NCBI RefSeq assembly: GCF_017744095.1 | Contig: NZ_JAGHQX010000007.1 | Coordinates: 207,586 to 271,585 of the forward strand | Direction of reading: 5' to 3' | DNA: 64,000 bases | DNA from: Shimia sp. R10_1 | GTDB lineage: Bacteria; Pseudomonadota; Alphaproteobacteria; Rhodobacterales; Rhodobacteraceae | Part shown: positions 26,531 to 35,566 of the stretch, piece after piece | How positions within the stretch are numbered: the first letter of the stretch is position 1 | How the letters are laid out: each line of letters starts with the position of its first letter | Translations under genes and position numbers: made by a program | The notes under the pieces: generated by a model | What the model was told of the DNA's origin: nothing | Database searches by the model: none | The model's input: the letters and a program-made list of their open reading frames with translations, nothing else

Positions 26531-29500
26531 TTATTCCAGCTCGACCAGTAAGTCTTTGGCGTCGATTTGCCCACCAGCGGCAACATGAACAGCCTTAATC
26601 ACTGCGTCGCGTTCCGCGTGGATGCCCGTTTCCATCTTCATGGCTTCGATCGTCAGGAGCAAATCGCCTTCTTTGACTTGCGCACCGGCGGCCACTGCCA
26701 CGGAGGCAACAACACCCGGCATTGGTGCCCCAATGTGATTTGCATTGCCTACTTCGGCCTTCAGGCGGGTCGCCGTTGAAGACTTAACCAATCGGTTTGG
26801 CACCCGGATCACGCGGGGCTGGCCGTTCAGCTCGAAAAACACTTTCACTTCGCCATTCTCATCGGTCTCACCAATGGCTTGCAGGCGGATTTCAAGTGTC
26901 TTGCCTGGATCAATCTCAGCGGTGATCTCTTCACCCGGCTCCATGCCATAGAAGAAGGTTCGTGTCGGCAGCGCCCGCACGGGACCGTACTGACGATGAC
27001 GCCCCATGTAGTCGAGGAAGACCTTAGGATACATCAGATAGCCGTTCAGATCCTCGTCATCGACTGTGAAACCCTCAAGCTGCGCAGACAATTCGGCGCG
27101 GGTTTCTTCAAGATCAATAGGCTTCAGGTGCTTGCCGGGCCGGTCCGTGTTTGGTTTTTCGCCTTTCAGCACTTTGTCGATAATCGCAGACGGGAAGCCA
27201 CCGTGTGGCTGGCCAAGATTGCCGCGCATCATGTCCACAACACTGTCTGGGAACGCCAGCTCGACGTTTGGGCTTTCGACTTCTTCGCGTGTCAGACCTT
27301 GGCTTACCATCATCAGCGCCATGTCACCCACAACTTTTGACGATGGCGTCACCTTCACAATGTCGCCGAACATCTGATTGACGTCCGCATAGGTCTGGGC
27401 AACCTCATGCCAGCGCTCCTCCAGACCTAGGCTGCGCGCCTGAGCTTTGAGGTTGGTGAACTGACCGCCGGGCATCTCGTGCAGATAGACTTCGGAGGCA
27501 GGTGCCGCCAAACCACTTTCAAAGGCCGTGTATTGTGCGCGAACACCTTCCCAATAGGCACTGATTTCGCGGATCGCACCAATGTCGAGACCTGTGTCAC
27601 GCTCTGTGTTGCGCGTCGCTTCTACGATGGAGCCAAGACACGGCTGAGATGTACCGCCAGAGAAAGCGTCCATGGCCGCATCAACCGCATCCACACCGGC
27701 TTCTGCCGCGGCTAGAATGGTCGCGCCGGCAATGCCAGATGTGTCATGTGTGTGGAAATGGATTGGTAGGCCAACCTCTTCTTTCAGCGCCTTCACCAGC
27801 ATGCGCGCAGAGGCCGGCTTCAACAGGCCTGCCATGTCTTTCAGACCCAGCACATGCGCGCCAGCGGCCTCAAGTTCCTTCGCCATGCCAACGTAGTAGT
27901 TGAGGTCATACTTGCTCCGCGCCGGATCAAGCAGATCACCAGTGTAACAGATCGTGCCTTCACAAATCTTGCCGCTCTCCACCACCGCGTCCATCGCGAC
28001 GCGCATGTTTTCAACCCAGTTGAGGCTGTCAAATACGCGGAACACATCAACACCGGTTTCCGCTGCCTGTTTTACAAAGGCCTGCACCACGTTGTCAGGA
28101 TAGTTTGTGTAGCCAACCCCGTTGGACGCGCGCAGCAGCATCTGTGTGAGCACGTTTGGCATGGCGGTGCGCAGGTCACGCAGACGTTGCCATGGGCACT
28201 CCTGCAGGAATCGGTAAGCCACATCAAAAGTCGCCCCACCCCAGCACTCGACAGAGAACAGTTCTGGCAGGTTGGCCGCGTAGCTTGGCGCAACTTTGAT
28301 CATGTCGATTGACCGCATGCGCGTTGCCAGCAAAGACTGGTGACCATCACGCATGGTGGTATCGGTCAACAAAAGCTTGCTTTGCGCTTTCATCCAGTCA
28401 GCGACCGCCTGCGCGCCCTGCTCTTCCAACAGATTGCGCGTACCAGACTGCACCTCACCACGTTTGGCAGGCGGCAGAGGCGCCTTCAGATCTGCGGCCG
28501 GCATCGGGCGATCCGTGGTTTCCGGATGACCATTCACGGAAATATCCGCGATATAGGTCAGGACCTTGGTGCCACGGTCGCGGCGCTTAGCGAAACGGAA
28601 CAGATCCGGTGTCTCATCAATAAACTTGGTGGTGTATTGATTGGACAGGAAAGTTGGGTGCTTAAGCAGGTTCTCAACAAATGCGATGTTGGTTGACACA
28701 CCGCGCACACGGAATTCACGCAACGCGCGATCCATGCGCTTGATCGCTTTTTCTGGCGTCGGCGCCCATGCGGTCACTTTGGTCAGCAGGCTGTCATAGT
28801 ACCGGGTAATCACCCCACCTGCATAGGCTGTACCACCGTCCAGACGGATGCCCATACCTGTAGCGGAACGATACGCGGTGATGCGGCCGTAGTCAGGGAT
28901 GAAGTTGTTTTGCGGATCCTCTGTGGTCACACGCGTCTGCAGCGCGTGCCCATTCAGGCGAATATCGTACTGGCTGGACTTGCCGGTCGCCTCAGAAAGG
29001 GACTTACCTTCTGCGATCAGGATTTGCGCCTGTACGATGTCGATACCTGTGACCTCCTCGGTCACGGTGTGTTCCACCTGAACGCGCGGGTTCACTTCGA
29101 TGAAGTAAAATTTCCCGCTGTCCATATCCATCAGGAATTCGACAGTGCCGGCGCATTCGTAGCTCACATGCGCACAGATCTTACGGCCAAGCTCGCAAAG
29201 CTCTTCGCGCTGCGCCTCAGACAAATAAGGTGCAGGCGCGCGTTCCACCACTTTTTGGTTGCGGCGTTGAACAGAACAGTCGCGCTCATAGAGATGATAG
29301 ATATTGCCTTGCTGGTCACCAAGGATCTGCACCTCTACGTGACGCGCTCGGGTGATCATCTTTTCGAGATAACCCTCACCGTTGCCAAAGGCCGCTTCAG
29401 CCTCACGACGACCTTCCAGAACCTTTTCTTCAAGCTCATCTTCGCCATTGATCGGACGCATGCCGCGCCCACCACCACCCCAGGAGGCTTTAAGCATCAG

Positions 29501-29971
29501 AGGATAGCCGATCTCAGCGGCCTCTTTTTTGATGGCCTCCATGTCATCGCCCAGCACTTCGGTTGCCGGAATGACGGGGACACCGGCTGCAATCGCCACC
29601 TTACGGGCGGAGGCTTTGTCACCAAGCGCCCGCATGGTTTCAGCCTTAGGGCCAATAAATGTGATGCCATTGGCTGCGCAGGCGTCCACGAAGTCAGGGT
29701 TTTCTGACAGCAGGCCGTAGCCTGGGTGGATCGCGTCAGCCCCGCACTCTTTGGCGACGCGGATGATTTCATCGATGCTGAGATAGGCCGCAACGGGCCC
29801 CATCCCTTCGCCGATCCGATAGGCTTCATCCGCTTTAAAGCGGTGCAAACCGAGTTTGTCTTCTTCTGCGAAAACAGCCACGGTTTTTTTGCCCATCTCA
29901 TTGGCGGCGCGCATTACACGAATGGCAATTTCGCCCCGATTGGCTATCAGGATTTTGGAAAATTCGGTCAT
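26531..29971 (-). CDS. pyc: Pyruvate carboxylase
   Basis: This 1146-residue biotin enzyme forms oxaloacetate from pyruvate, bicarbonate and ATP. In order it has an N-terminal biotin carboxylase (KILIANRGEIAIRVMRA, GGGGRGMR, FIEVNPRVQVEHTVTEE), a carboxyltransferase TIM barrel (LLLTDTTMRDGHQSLLATRMR, HFHTHDTSGI), the allosteric/linker domain, and the C-terminal biotin carrier with the EAMKMETG attachment lysine. Length and order match the single-chain alpha4 enzyme. It is transcribed alone and converges with the cytochrome gene at a shared terminator. Confidence 0.97.
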   Translation of the reverse strand: MTEFSKILIANRGEIAIRVMRAANEMGKKTVAVFAEEDKLGLHRFKADEAYRIGEGMGPVAAYLSIDEIIRVAKECGADAIHPGYGLLSENPDFVDACAANGITFIGPKAETMRALGDKASARKVAIAAGVPVIPATEVLGDDMEAIKKEAAEIGYPLMLKASWGGGGRGMRPINGEDELEEKVLEGRREAEAAFGNGEGYLEKMITRARHVEVQILGDQQGNIYHLYERDCSVQRRNQKVVERAPAPYLSEAQREELCELGRKICAHVSYECAGTVEFLMDMDSGKFYFIEVNPRVQVEHTVTEEVTGIDIVQAQILIAEGKSLSEATGKSSQYDIRLNGHALQTRVTTEDPQNNFIPDYGRITAYRSATGMGIRLDGGTAYAGGVITRYYDSLLTKVTAWAPTPEKAIKRMDRALREFRVRGVSTNIAFVENLLKHPTFLSNQYTTKFIDETPDLFRFAKRRDRGTKVLTYIADISVNGHPETTDRPMPAADLKAPLPPAKRGEVQSGTRNLLEEQGAQAVADWMKAQSKLLLTDTTMRDGHQSLLATRMRSIDMIKVAPSYAANLPELFSVECWGGATFDVAYRFLQECPWQRLRDLRTAMPNVLTQMLLRASNGVGYTNYPDNVVQAFVKQAAETGVDVFRVFDSLNWVENMRVAMDAVVESGKICEGTICYTGDLLDPARSKYDLNYYVGMAKELEAAGAHVLGLKDMAGLLKPASARMLVKALKEEVGLPIHFHTHDTSGIAGATILAAAEAGVDAVDAAMDAFSGGTSQPCLGSIVEATRNTERDTGLDIGAIREISAYWEGVRAQYTAFESGLAAPASEVYLHEMPGGQFTNLKAQARSLGLEERWHEVAQTYADVNQMFGDIVKVTPSSKVVGDMALMMVSQGLTREEVESPNVELAFPDSVVDMMRGNLGQPHGGFPSAIIDKVLKGEKPNTDRPGKHLKPIDLEETRAELSAQLEGFTVDDEDLNGYLMYPKVFLDYMGRHRQYGPVRALPTRTFFYGMEPGEEITAEIDPGKTLEIRLQAIGETDENGEVKVFFELNGQPRVIRVPNRLVKSSTATRLKAEVGNANHIGAPMPGVVASVAVAAGAQVKEGDLLLTIEAMKMETGIHAERDAVIKAVHVAAGGQIDAKDLLVELE

Positions 29972-30147
29972 GGGCAGGCTCCCCCTCGCTGGTGTCTGTC
30001 CTAGTGTATGTATGGCCTTAGGACACGCAGCAGGGGCCGCGCAATACCAAGGACTGCGTAAACATGTAAGATTTGTGAAAGGATGTGTTCACGAAAACGC
30101 CCCGAAAACCGGCAGATTTTTCTGCACCTGCGACATAAATGGGTCGT

Positions 30148-31302
30148 TTAGAGAAGATTCTCCGCCACATCGGCCAATCGAACCGCACCAAGTTGACCCA
30201 TATTTGCTTCGAGATCTTTGGATAGAATCTCTATCAGGTGAGCTGGCCCTCGCTTACCAAGCGCACCCAAAGCATGGTGAAAGCCACTGCCCATAAAGGC
30301 AAAATCGGCTCCCAGCGCGATGGCACGCAAGATATCAAGACCGGTTTCAATCCCACTGTCGACAATCAGGGGCAGCGTGCAAGCGGCGCGAATCTGCGGC
30401 AACACATCAATTGTTGCAGGTGCAGCATCGAATTGACGCCCCGCATGATTGGAGATCCAGATAGCATCCACTCCAGCCGCCTCCAGAGGCGCTGCATCCT
30501 CACTGCGCATCACGCCTTTCACCACAAGTTTGTGAGGCCAGTGCGCCCTTAACCAATGTACATAGTCCCAATCAGGTGAGGTGCGCAGCAAATAGCCTGC
30601 ATGCGCAGTCGAACTCAGACCTGTGATATTTCCAGCATATTCATCAATCAACTTCATGCGTGGCATCCCACGCTGCGCCATTCCCATTGCCCAGGCAGGT
30701 CGCATGGCAACTTGTGCAAGCAAGCGAGGCGTCAGCTTTGGTGGCGTGGTGAGGCCGGAACGCACCTGTCGTTCCCGACGGCTGGCGACAGGGACATCTA
30801 CAGTGAGCACCAGTGTCGTATATCCTGCATCACCTACCCTCTTAAGAATATCTTTGCGTATCTCCTCATCTCGAGGAGGGTAGAGTTGGAACCAACCGTT
30901 TCCATTGAGATGTGGCACAACGTCTTCAGGTGTTTGCGTTGCCACCGTCGACAAGCAATAGGGTATGTTTGCTTTGGTGGCAGCTTGCGCAAGCAGTTGC
31001 TCGGCATTCGGCCACATGAGACCAGACATGCCGACAGGTGCCACACCAAATGGAAGCGCATAGTCGTGCCCCAAAAGTGTCGTTTTCAGAGAGGGTGAAA
31101 TGTCTCCATGCAATATGGAGGGCACTAGCTGGATGGCATCGAGTTGAGACCGATTTCGATGTTTGGTGCGCTCCTCACCGGTTGCGCTGTCCAAGTACTC
31201 CCAAACAAATTTGGGCAGGCGTTTCTTGGCGCGTTTTTTCAGATCAGCCAAAGCGGGATATTTGCTGTGCAAGTCCATCATATTTGTGTCCAACGTCTCC
31301 AA
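30148..31302 (-). CDS. FMN-dependent alpha-hydroxyacid dehydrogenase (L-lactate dehydrogenase type)
   Basis: This 384-residue TIM-barrel flavoprotein oxidises an L-2-hydroxyacid such as lactate or glycolate. The active-site motif is SNHAGRQFD (catalytic His and Arg; the common form is SNHGGRQLD). Further family phrases are PFGVAPVGMSGLMWP, LVLTVDVPVASRRERQ, LVVKGVMRSEDA and IVDSGIETGLDILRAIALGADFAFMG. Membrane lactate dehydrogenase LldD and glycolate oxidase look alike at this level, so the substrate is not assigned. It is separated by about 175 bp from pyc on the same strand, and a functional link through pyruvate is possible. Confidence 0.9.
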   Translation of the reverse strand: METLDTNMMDLHSKYPALADLKKRAKKRLPKFVWEYLDSATGEERTKHRNRSQLDAIQLVPSILHGDISPSLKTTLLGHDYALPFGVAPVGMSGLMWPNAEQLLAQAATKANIPYCLSTVATQTPEDVVPHLNGNGWFQLYPPRDEEIRKDILKRVGDAGYTTLVLTVDVPVASRRERQVRSGLTTPPKLTPRLLAQVAMRPAWAMGMAQRGMPRMKLIDEYAGNITGLSSTAHAGYLLRTSPDWDYVHWLRAHWPHKLVVKGVMRSEDAAPLEAAGVDAIWISNHAGRQFDAAPATIDVLPQIRAACTLPLIVDSGIETGLDILRAIALGADFAFMGSGFHHALGALGKRGPAHLIEILSKDLEANMGQLGAVRLADVAENLL

Positions 31303-31403
31303 GAAAATGTCCAGCGCAACCTGTATGAGAAACAGTCAGCTCGAGCCAGAACATAAGAAGAACAACCCTTTTGCATCCTTTCGCTTTGCGATAAGTTGCC
31401 CTC

Positions 31404-33842
31404 ATGAGCAGTTTTGACGAATTTGACGCCTTCGAAGGCGCGTCGCTTTCAGCACGCGCAATGATGGCGCGCCCGAGCCCGTATCTTGACGAACTTAACC
31501 CGGCACAGCGGGAGGCTGTCGAGCAACTCGATGGTCCGGTTTTGATGTTGGCGGGCGCAGGAACGGGAAAAACCAAGGCTCTGACTGCTCGTATTGTGCA
31601 TCTGCTAAACACCAACAGGGCGCGTCCAAACGAAATTCTGGCCGTTACTTTTACCAACAAAGCGGCACGCGAAATGAAAAACCGCGTGGGCAATATGCTT
31701 GGACACCAAATCGAAGGTGTGCCTTGGCTCGGCACCTTTCACGCTATCTGCGTTAAACTGCTGCGCCGTCACGCCGAACTGGTGGGCCTCAAATCCAATT
31801 TCACCATCTTGGATACCGACGATCAGCTGCGCTTGCTCAAGCAATTGGTGGCTGCGGCAAATATCGATGACAAACGCTGGCCTGCGCGGCAACTTTCATC
31901 CTTGATTGATGGCTGGAAAAACAGAGCTCTAACCCCTGAAAAGCTGCCAGCAGCAGATGCCGGCGCCTACAATCACCGAGGGGGGGAACTTTATGCGCAG
32001 TACCAGACGCGCCTCAAAGAACTGAACGCTGTGGATTTTGGTGATCTGCTTTTGCACATGGTCACGATTTTTCAGGACAATCCAGATGTGCTCGCCATTT
32101 ACCAGCGTTGGTTTCGTTACATTCTTGTGGACGAATATCAGGACACCAACGTCGCGCAGTATCTCTGGCTGCGGCTGCTTGCGAGCGGTCACAAAAACAT
32201 CTGTTGTGTCGGCGACGACGACCAGTCGATCTATGGTTGGCGCGGTGCTGAGGTCGGCAACATCCTGCGGTTTGAAAAGGATTTTCCCGGCGCGCATGTG
32301 GTGCGGTTGGAGCAGAATTATCGCTCGACCGGCAATATTTTGGCAGCCGCGTCTAATGTCATTCGGGGCAACGAGAACCGGCTTGGCAAAGAGCTTTGGA
32401 CCGAAGCGGATATGGGAGAAAAAGTTCGGCTGATCGGCCATTGGGACGGCGATGAAGAAGCGCGGTGGGTCGGTGAAGAAGTCGAAGCCATGCAGCGCGG
32501 TACACGCGGAAAGGATCCAAAGTCGTTAGAAGACATGGCCATCCTCGTGCGTGCTTCTCACCAAATGCGCGCATTCGAAGATCGTTTTCTCACCATTGGT
32601 CTGCCGTATCGCGTGATCGGTGGCCCACGCTTTTATGAGCGCCTCGAAATTCGTGACGCGATGGCCTATTTCCGGCTCGTCGTCAGCCCAGAGGATGATC
32701 TGGCCTTTGAACGCATTGTGAACACGCCGAAGCGTGGCCTTGGCAATGTCGCGCAGCAAAAGATACAGACCTGTGCACGATCCAACGGCGTGAGCCTTGT
32801 CGAAGGCGCCCGTATTCTTCTGGAGGAAAAGGGTATCGGCGGCAAAGGCGCGAAGGAACTCGGCGCGCTGCTGGACGGTTTGGAGCGATGGCGCCGTCAA
32901 GGAACTGTGCCACAAGTTGAAGTGCCGCTTGACGATGACTCTGTAATTGACGACGGCTTAACGCAAACCGCGATGCGCCTGCAGGACGGTCACGCGGAAC
33001 TCAATCATGTTGAGCTGGCCCAGGTCATTTTGGACGAGGCCGGCTACACCGCGATGTGGCAGAACGACAAAACGCCCGAGGCGCCCGGGCGACTCGAAAA
33101 CCTCAAAGAGCTCGTGAAGGCACTTGAGAGTTTTGACAATCTTCAGGGTTTTCTGGAACACGTCAGCCTGATCATGGACAATGAGAGTGAAGACGCAGAA
33201 CAGAAAATTTCCATCATGACTTTGCATGCAGCCAAGGGGCTCGAGTTTCCTGCAGTTTTCCTTCCCGGCTGGGAAGATGGATTGTTTCCGTCACAGCGAT
33301 CGATGGATGAAAACGGTCTCAAAGGTCTGGAGGAAGAACGCCGCCTTGCCTACGTAGGCATCACGCGTGCAGAAGAAATATGCACCATTTCTTTTGCCGG
33401 TAACCGTCGAGTGTTTGGCCAGTGGCAAAACCAGATGCCATCTCGTTTCATTGATGAACTTTCTGACGAAAATGTGGAGGTTTTGACACCCCCCGGTCTT
33501 TATGGACACAGCGGCAACACCCGCGACTCTGGCGGCTTCGGCACATCTGGACTGGAACAGTCCGCTATGCGTGCAGATGCCTATAATTCTCCTGGATGGA
33601 AGCGGATGCAATCGCGCGCAGGCCAATACGGCACAAGCCAGCCTAAGGAGAGCAAAACCTCCGCCATCGATATGCAGGCGGTGTCGAGTTTTATGGTTGG
33701 GGACCGCGTCTTCCACCAGAAATTTGGCTATGGCGATGTCACCGACATAGAGGGCGACAAATTGACCGTAGAATTTGAGAAAGCGGGACAAAAGAAGGTG
33801 GTCGCGCGTTTTGTCAGCGCGCCCAACGATATCCCTTTCTGA
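31404..33842 (+). CDS. UvrD/PcrA-type ATP-dependent DNA helicase
   Basis: This 812-residue SF1A 3'-5' helicase acts in DNA repair and replication. It has the Q-motif region LNPAQREAVEQLDGPVLMLA, Walker A GAGTGKTKAL, VDEYQDTN (Walker B), GDDDQSIYGWRGA, LEQNYRST, IMTLHAAKGLEFPAVFLPGWEDGLFPSQ and AYVGITRAE. A short acidic leader precedes the helicase core. The C-terminal part ends in a Tudor-like segment (GDRVFHQKFGYGDVTDIEGDKLTVEFEKAG), as in PcrA/UvrD, which contacts RNA polymerase. Either name, uvrD or pcrA, would fit. Confidence 0.95.
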   Translation: MSSFDEFDAFEGASLSARAMMARPSPYLDELNPAQREAVEQLDGPVLMLAGAGTGKTKALTARIVHLLNTNRARPNEILAVTFTNKAAREMKNRVGNMLGHQIEGVPWLGTFHAICVKLLRRHAELVGLKSNFTILDTDDQLRLLKQLVAAANIDDKRWPARQLSSLIDGWKNRALTPEKLPAADAGAYNHRGGELYAQYQTRLKELNAVDFGDLLLHMVTIFQDNPDVLAIYQRWFRYILVDEYQDTNVAQYLWLRLLASGHKNICCVGDDDQSIYGWRGAEVGNILRFEKDFPGAHVVRLEQNYRSTGNILAAASNVIRGNENRLGKELWTEADMGEKVRLIGHWDGDEEARWVGEEVEAMQRGTRGKDPKSLEDMAILVRASHQMRAFEDRFLTIGLPYRVIGGPRFYERLEIRDAMAYFRLVVSPEDDLAFERIVNTPKRGLGNVAQQKIQTCARSNGVSLVEGARILLEEKGIGGKGAKELGALLDGLERWRRQGTVPQVEVPLDDDSVIDDGLTQTAMRLQDGHAELNHVELAQVILDEAGYTAMWQNDKTPEAPGRLENLKELVKALESFDNLQGFLEHVSLIMDNESEDAEQKISIMTLHAAKGLEFPAVFLPGWEDGLFPSQRSMDENGLKGLEEERRLAYVGITRAEEICTISFAGNRRVFGQWQNQMPSRFIDELSDENVEVLTPPGLYGHSGNTRDSGGFGTSGLEQSAMRADAYNSPGWKRMQSRAGQYGTSQPKESKTSAIDMQAVSSFMVGDRVFHQKFGYGDVTDIEGDKLTVEFEKAGQKKVVARFVSAPNDIPF

Positions 33843-33914
33843 CCAAGCGTCGCTAAACCGTGCTGTCGTTGACAGAGCACTGGATGCGGATTTCACTGGG
33901 CCTCACACAGGAGT

Positions 33915-34550
33915 ATGCCCATGATTTTCTATGACTGCAGTACTGCGCCAAGCCCGCGTCGGGCAAGAATGTTCATTGCTGAAAAAGGACTGAGCGTAGA
34001 GACCCGCGAAGTGGATCTGCGCAATGATGCGCATCGCAGCCCGGAGTTTTTGTCCATAAACCCTTGGGGCACTGTTCCGGTGCTTGTCACTGAAAGCGGC
34101 CAACAGATCTCAGAAAACGTCGCAATTGCGACCTACCTTGAAGCCGCCTTCCCTCAACCGCCTCTGATGGGGCAAAGCCCCGAAGAAAAAGGATCTGTGG
34201 CAATGTGGAACGCGATATGTGAATTTCACGCTGGATGGGCCATCGCTGAAGTCTTGCGCAATTCCTCACCTGCTCTGAAGGAACGCGCCCTACCTGGGCC
34301 AGTGAACTATACACAAATTCCCGACTTGGCAGAACGTGGCGCCAAACGACTGGGCGTGTTCTACGAAACGCTTGAAACGCGTTTGCAAGAAAGTCCTTGG
34401 CTAGCTTCGGGCGACTTCACAATGGCAGATATTACCGCCTTTGTTTTTTGTGATTTCGCGCGCATCGTGAAGATGTCACCGCCCCTGGAAAACGAAGCGA
34501 CACAGGATTGGTTTGCAAAGATACGTGCGCGCCCGAGCGCAACATTGTAG
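33915..34550 (+). CDS. Glutathione S-transferase family protein
   Basis: This 211-residue cytosolic protein has an N-terminal thioredoxin-like GST domain (IFYDCSTAPSPRRARMFIAEKGL, NPWGTVPVL with the cis-proline, SENVAIATYLEAAFP) and a helical C-terminal domain (ASGDFTMADITAFVF). The substrate is unknown. It begins 72 bp after the helicase behind an AGGAG ribosome-binding site and precedes the LysR-receiver gene. Confidence 0.92.
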   Translation: MPMIFYDCSTAPSPRRARMFIAEKGLSVETREVDLRNDAHRSPEFLSINPWGTVPVLVTESGQQISENVAIATYLEAAFPQPPLMGQSPEEKGSVAMWNAICEFHAGWAIAEVLRNSSPALKERALPGPVNYTQIPDLAERGAKRLGVFYETLETRLQESPWLASGDFTMADITAFVFCDFARIVKMSPPLENEATQDWFAKIRARPSATL

Positions 34551-34747
34551 CGCTTCATCCAGATGCATCGTTAGGATCCAAGCGCTGAAACTGGATTGGG
34601 CTTCCTAGATCCATTTTGCTTTGGGCTGGAATGAGAAGCCAGAGTCTTGAATGGCCGCACATTTTAGGGTTCGGCAATCTTGTATTGCTCGACACAGAGC
34701 TGACGAGCCCTCTTGCACAAACAGGTCAATACATACCACATGCCAAA

Positions 34748-35566
34748 ATGAAGCAACTGAAACGACAACTTCCTCCCCTGACGTCTCTGGTCGCCTTTGA
34801 AGCTGCTGCACGCTTGGGCTCATTTACCACAGCAGCCGAAGAGTTAAACGTTTCGCGCGAAGCCGTCAGCCGACAGATTCGCTCCTTGGAAACGTATCTG
34901 GGTGTAAAATTGTTTGACCGAGATGCGAACACCGCAGCAATGGGGCCATTGGGGCAACATTTTTATGCGACGGTCTCTCCCAATCTTTGGGCGATTGCCT
35001 CGGCAGCCAATGAGCTAGCAGGCGACCGCGATGAAGAGCGCGTTGCAACAGAAGAAATTCCAGCAAGCCAGTCAGTCGAAAATGAAGACCTGCCAACTCT
35101 GCTTATCGTCGATGATTGCGCCGACAACATTCATCACCTCTATGGGCTTCTAAGCGATAGTTATCGTGTCATTGCGCAACGGTCAGGTCGAGATGCGCTC
35201 GCGCACTTGTCCAAAGAAGCTGTTGATCTCATCCTGCTCGACATAAGAATGCCCGACATGGATGGCTACGAAACTTGCCGTCGCATTAAAGCCACCGCAA
35301 GTCTTGCCGAAGTCCCGGTTATCTTTGTCACTAATTTGGATGACCCTGCAGATGAAACGAGGGGACTTGAACTAGGCGCTTGTGATTTCATCTCTCGCCC
35401 TGTTGTGCCTGCCGTGATTAAAGCGCGCATTCGCACGCATATCGCCCTGAGGCAATCCACTACAGCATTGGAAAACTTGCTCACACGGCGCGCTGACAGA
35501 TTGCAAAAGGCAGAAAACCTGCTGGCGAAAATGGCAAAAGAAATCGATCACTACCGATCAGAGTGA
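34748..35566 (+). CDS. LysR-type DNA-binding domain fused to a response-regulator receiver
   Basis: The protein has about 272 residues when started at [11 protein letters not shown]; a start at 34616 would add 44 residues of unlikely sequence. Residues 11-60 are a LysR winged helix-turn-helix ([32 protein letters not shown]). The ligand-binding domain of LysR proteins is absent. After an acidic linker, residues 97-215 form a receiver: the acidic pair in [10 protein letters not shown], the phosphoacceptor Asp near residue 145 in [15 protein letters not shown], and Thr in FVTN. The usual Lys is Arg (FISRPVVP). A short coiled coil ends the protein. The 3' end overlaps the convergent hybrid kinase gene by 16 bp. 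I infer a regulator switched by phosphorylation from that kinase. Confidence 0.85.
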   Translation: MKQLKRQLPPLTSLVAFEAAARLGSFTTAAEELNVSREAVSRQIRSLETYLGVKLFDRDANTAAMGPLGQHFYATVSPNLWAIASAANELAGDRDEERVATEEIPASQSVENEDLPTLLIVDDCADNIHHLYGLLSDSYRVIAQRSGRDALAHLSKEAVDLILLDIRMPDMDGYETCRRIKATASLAEVPVIFVTNLDDPADETRGLELGACDFISRPVVPAVIKARIRTHIALRQSTTALENLLTRRADRLQKAENLLAKMAKEIDHYRSE

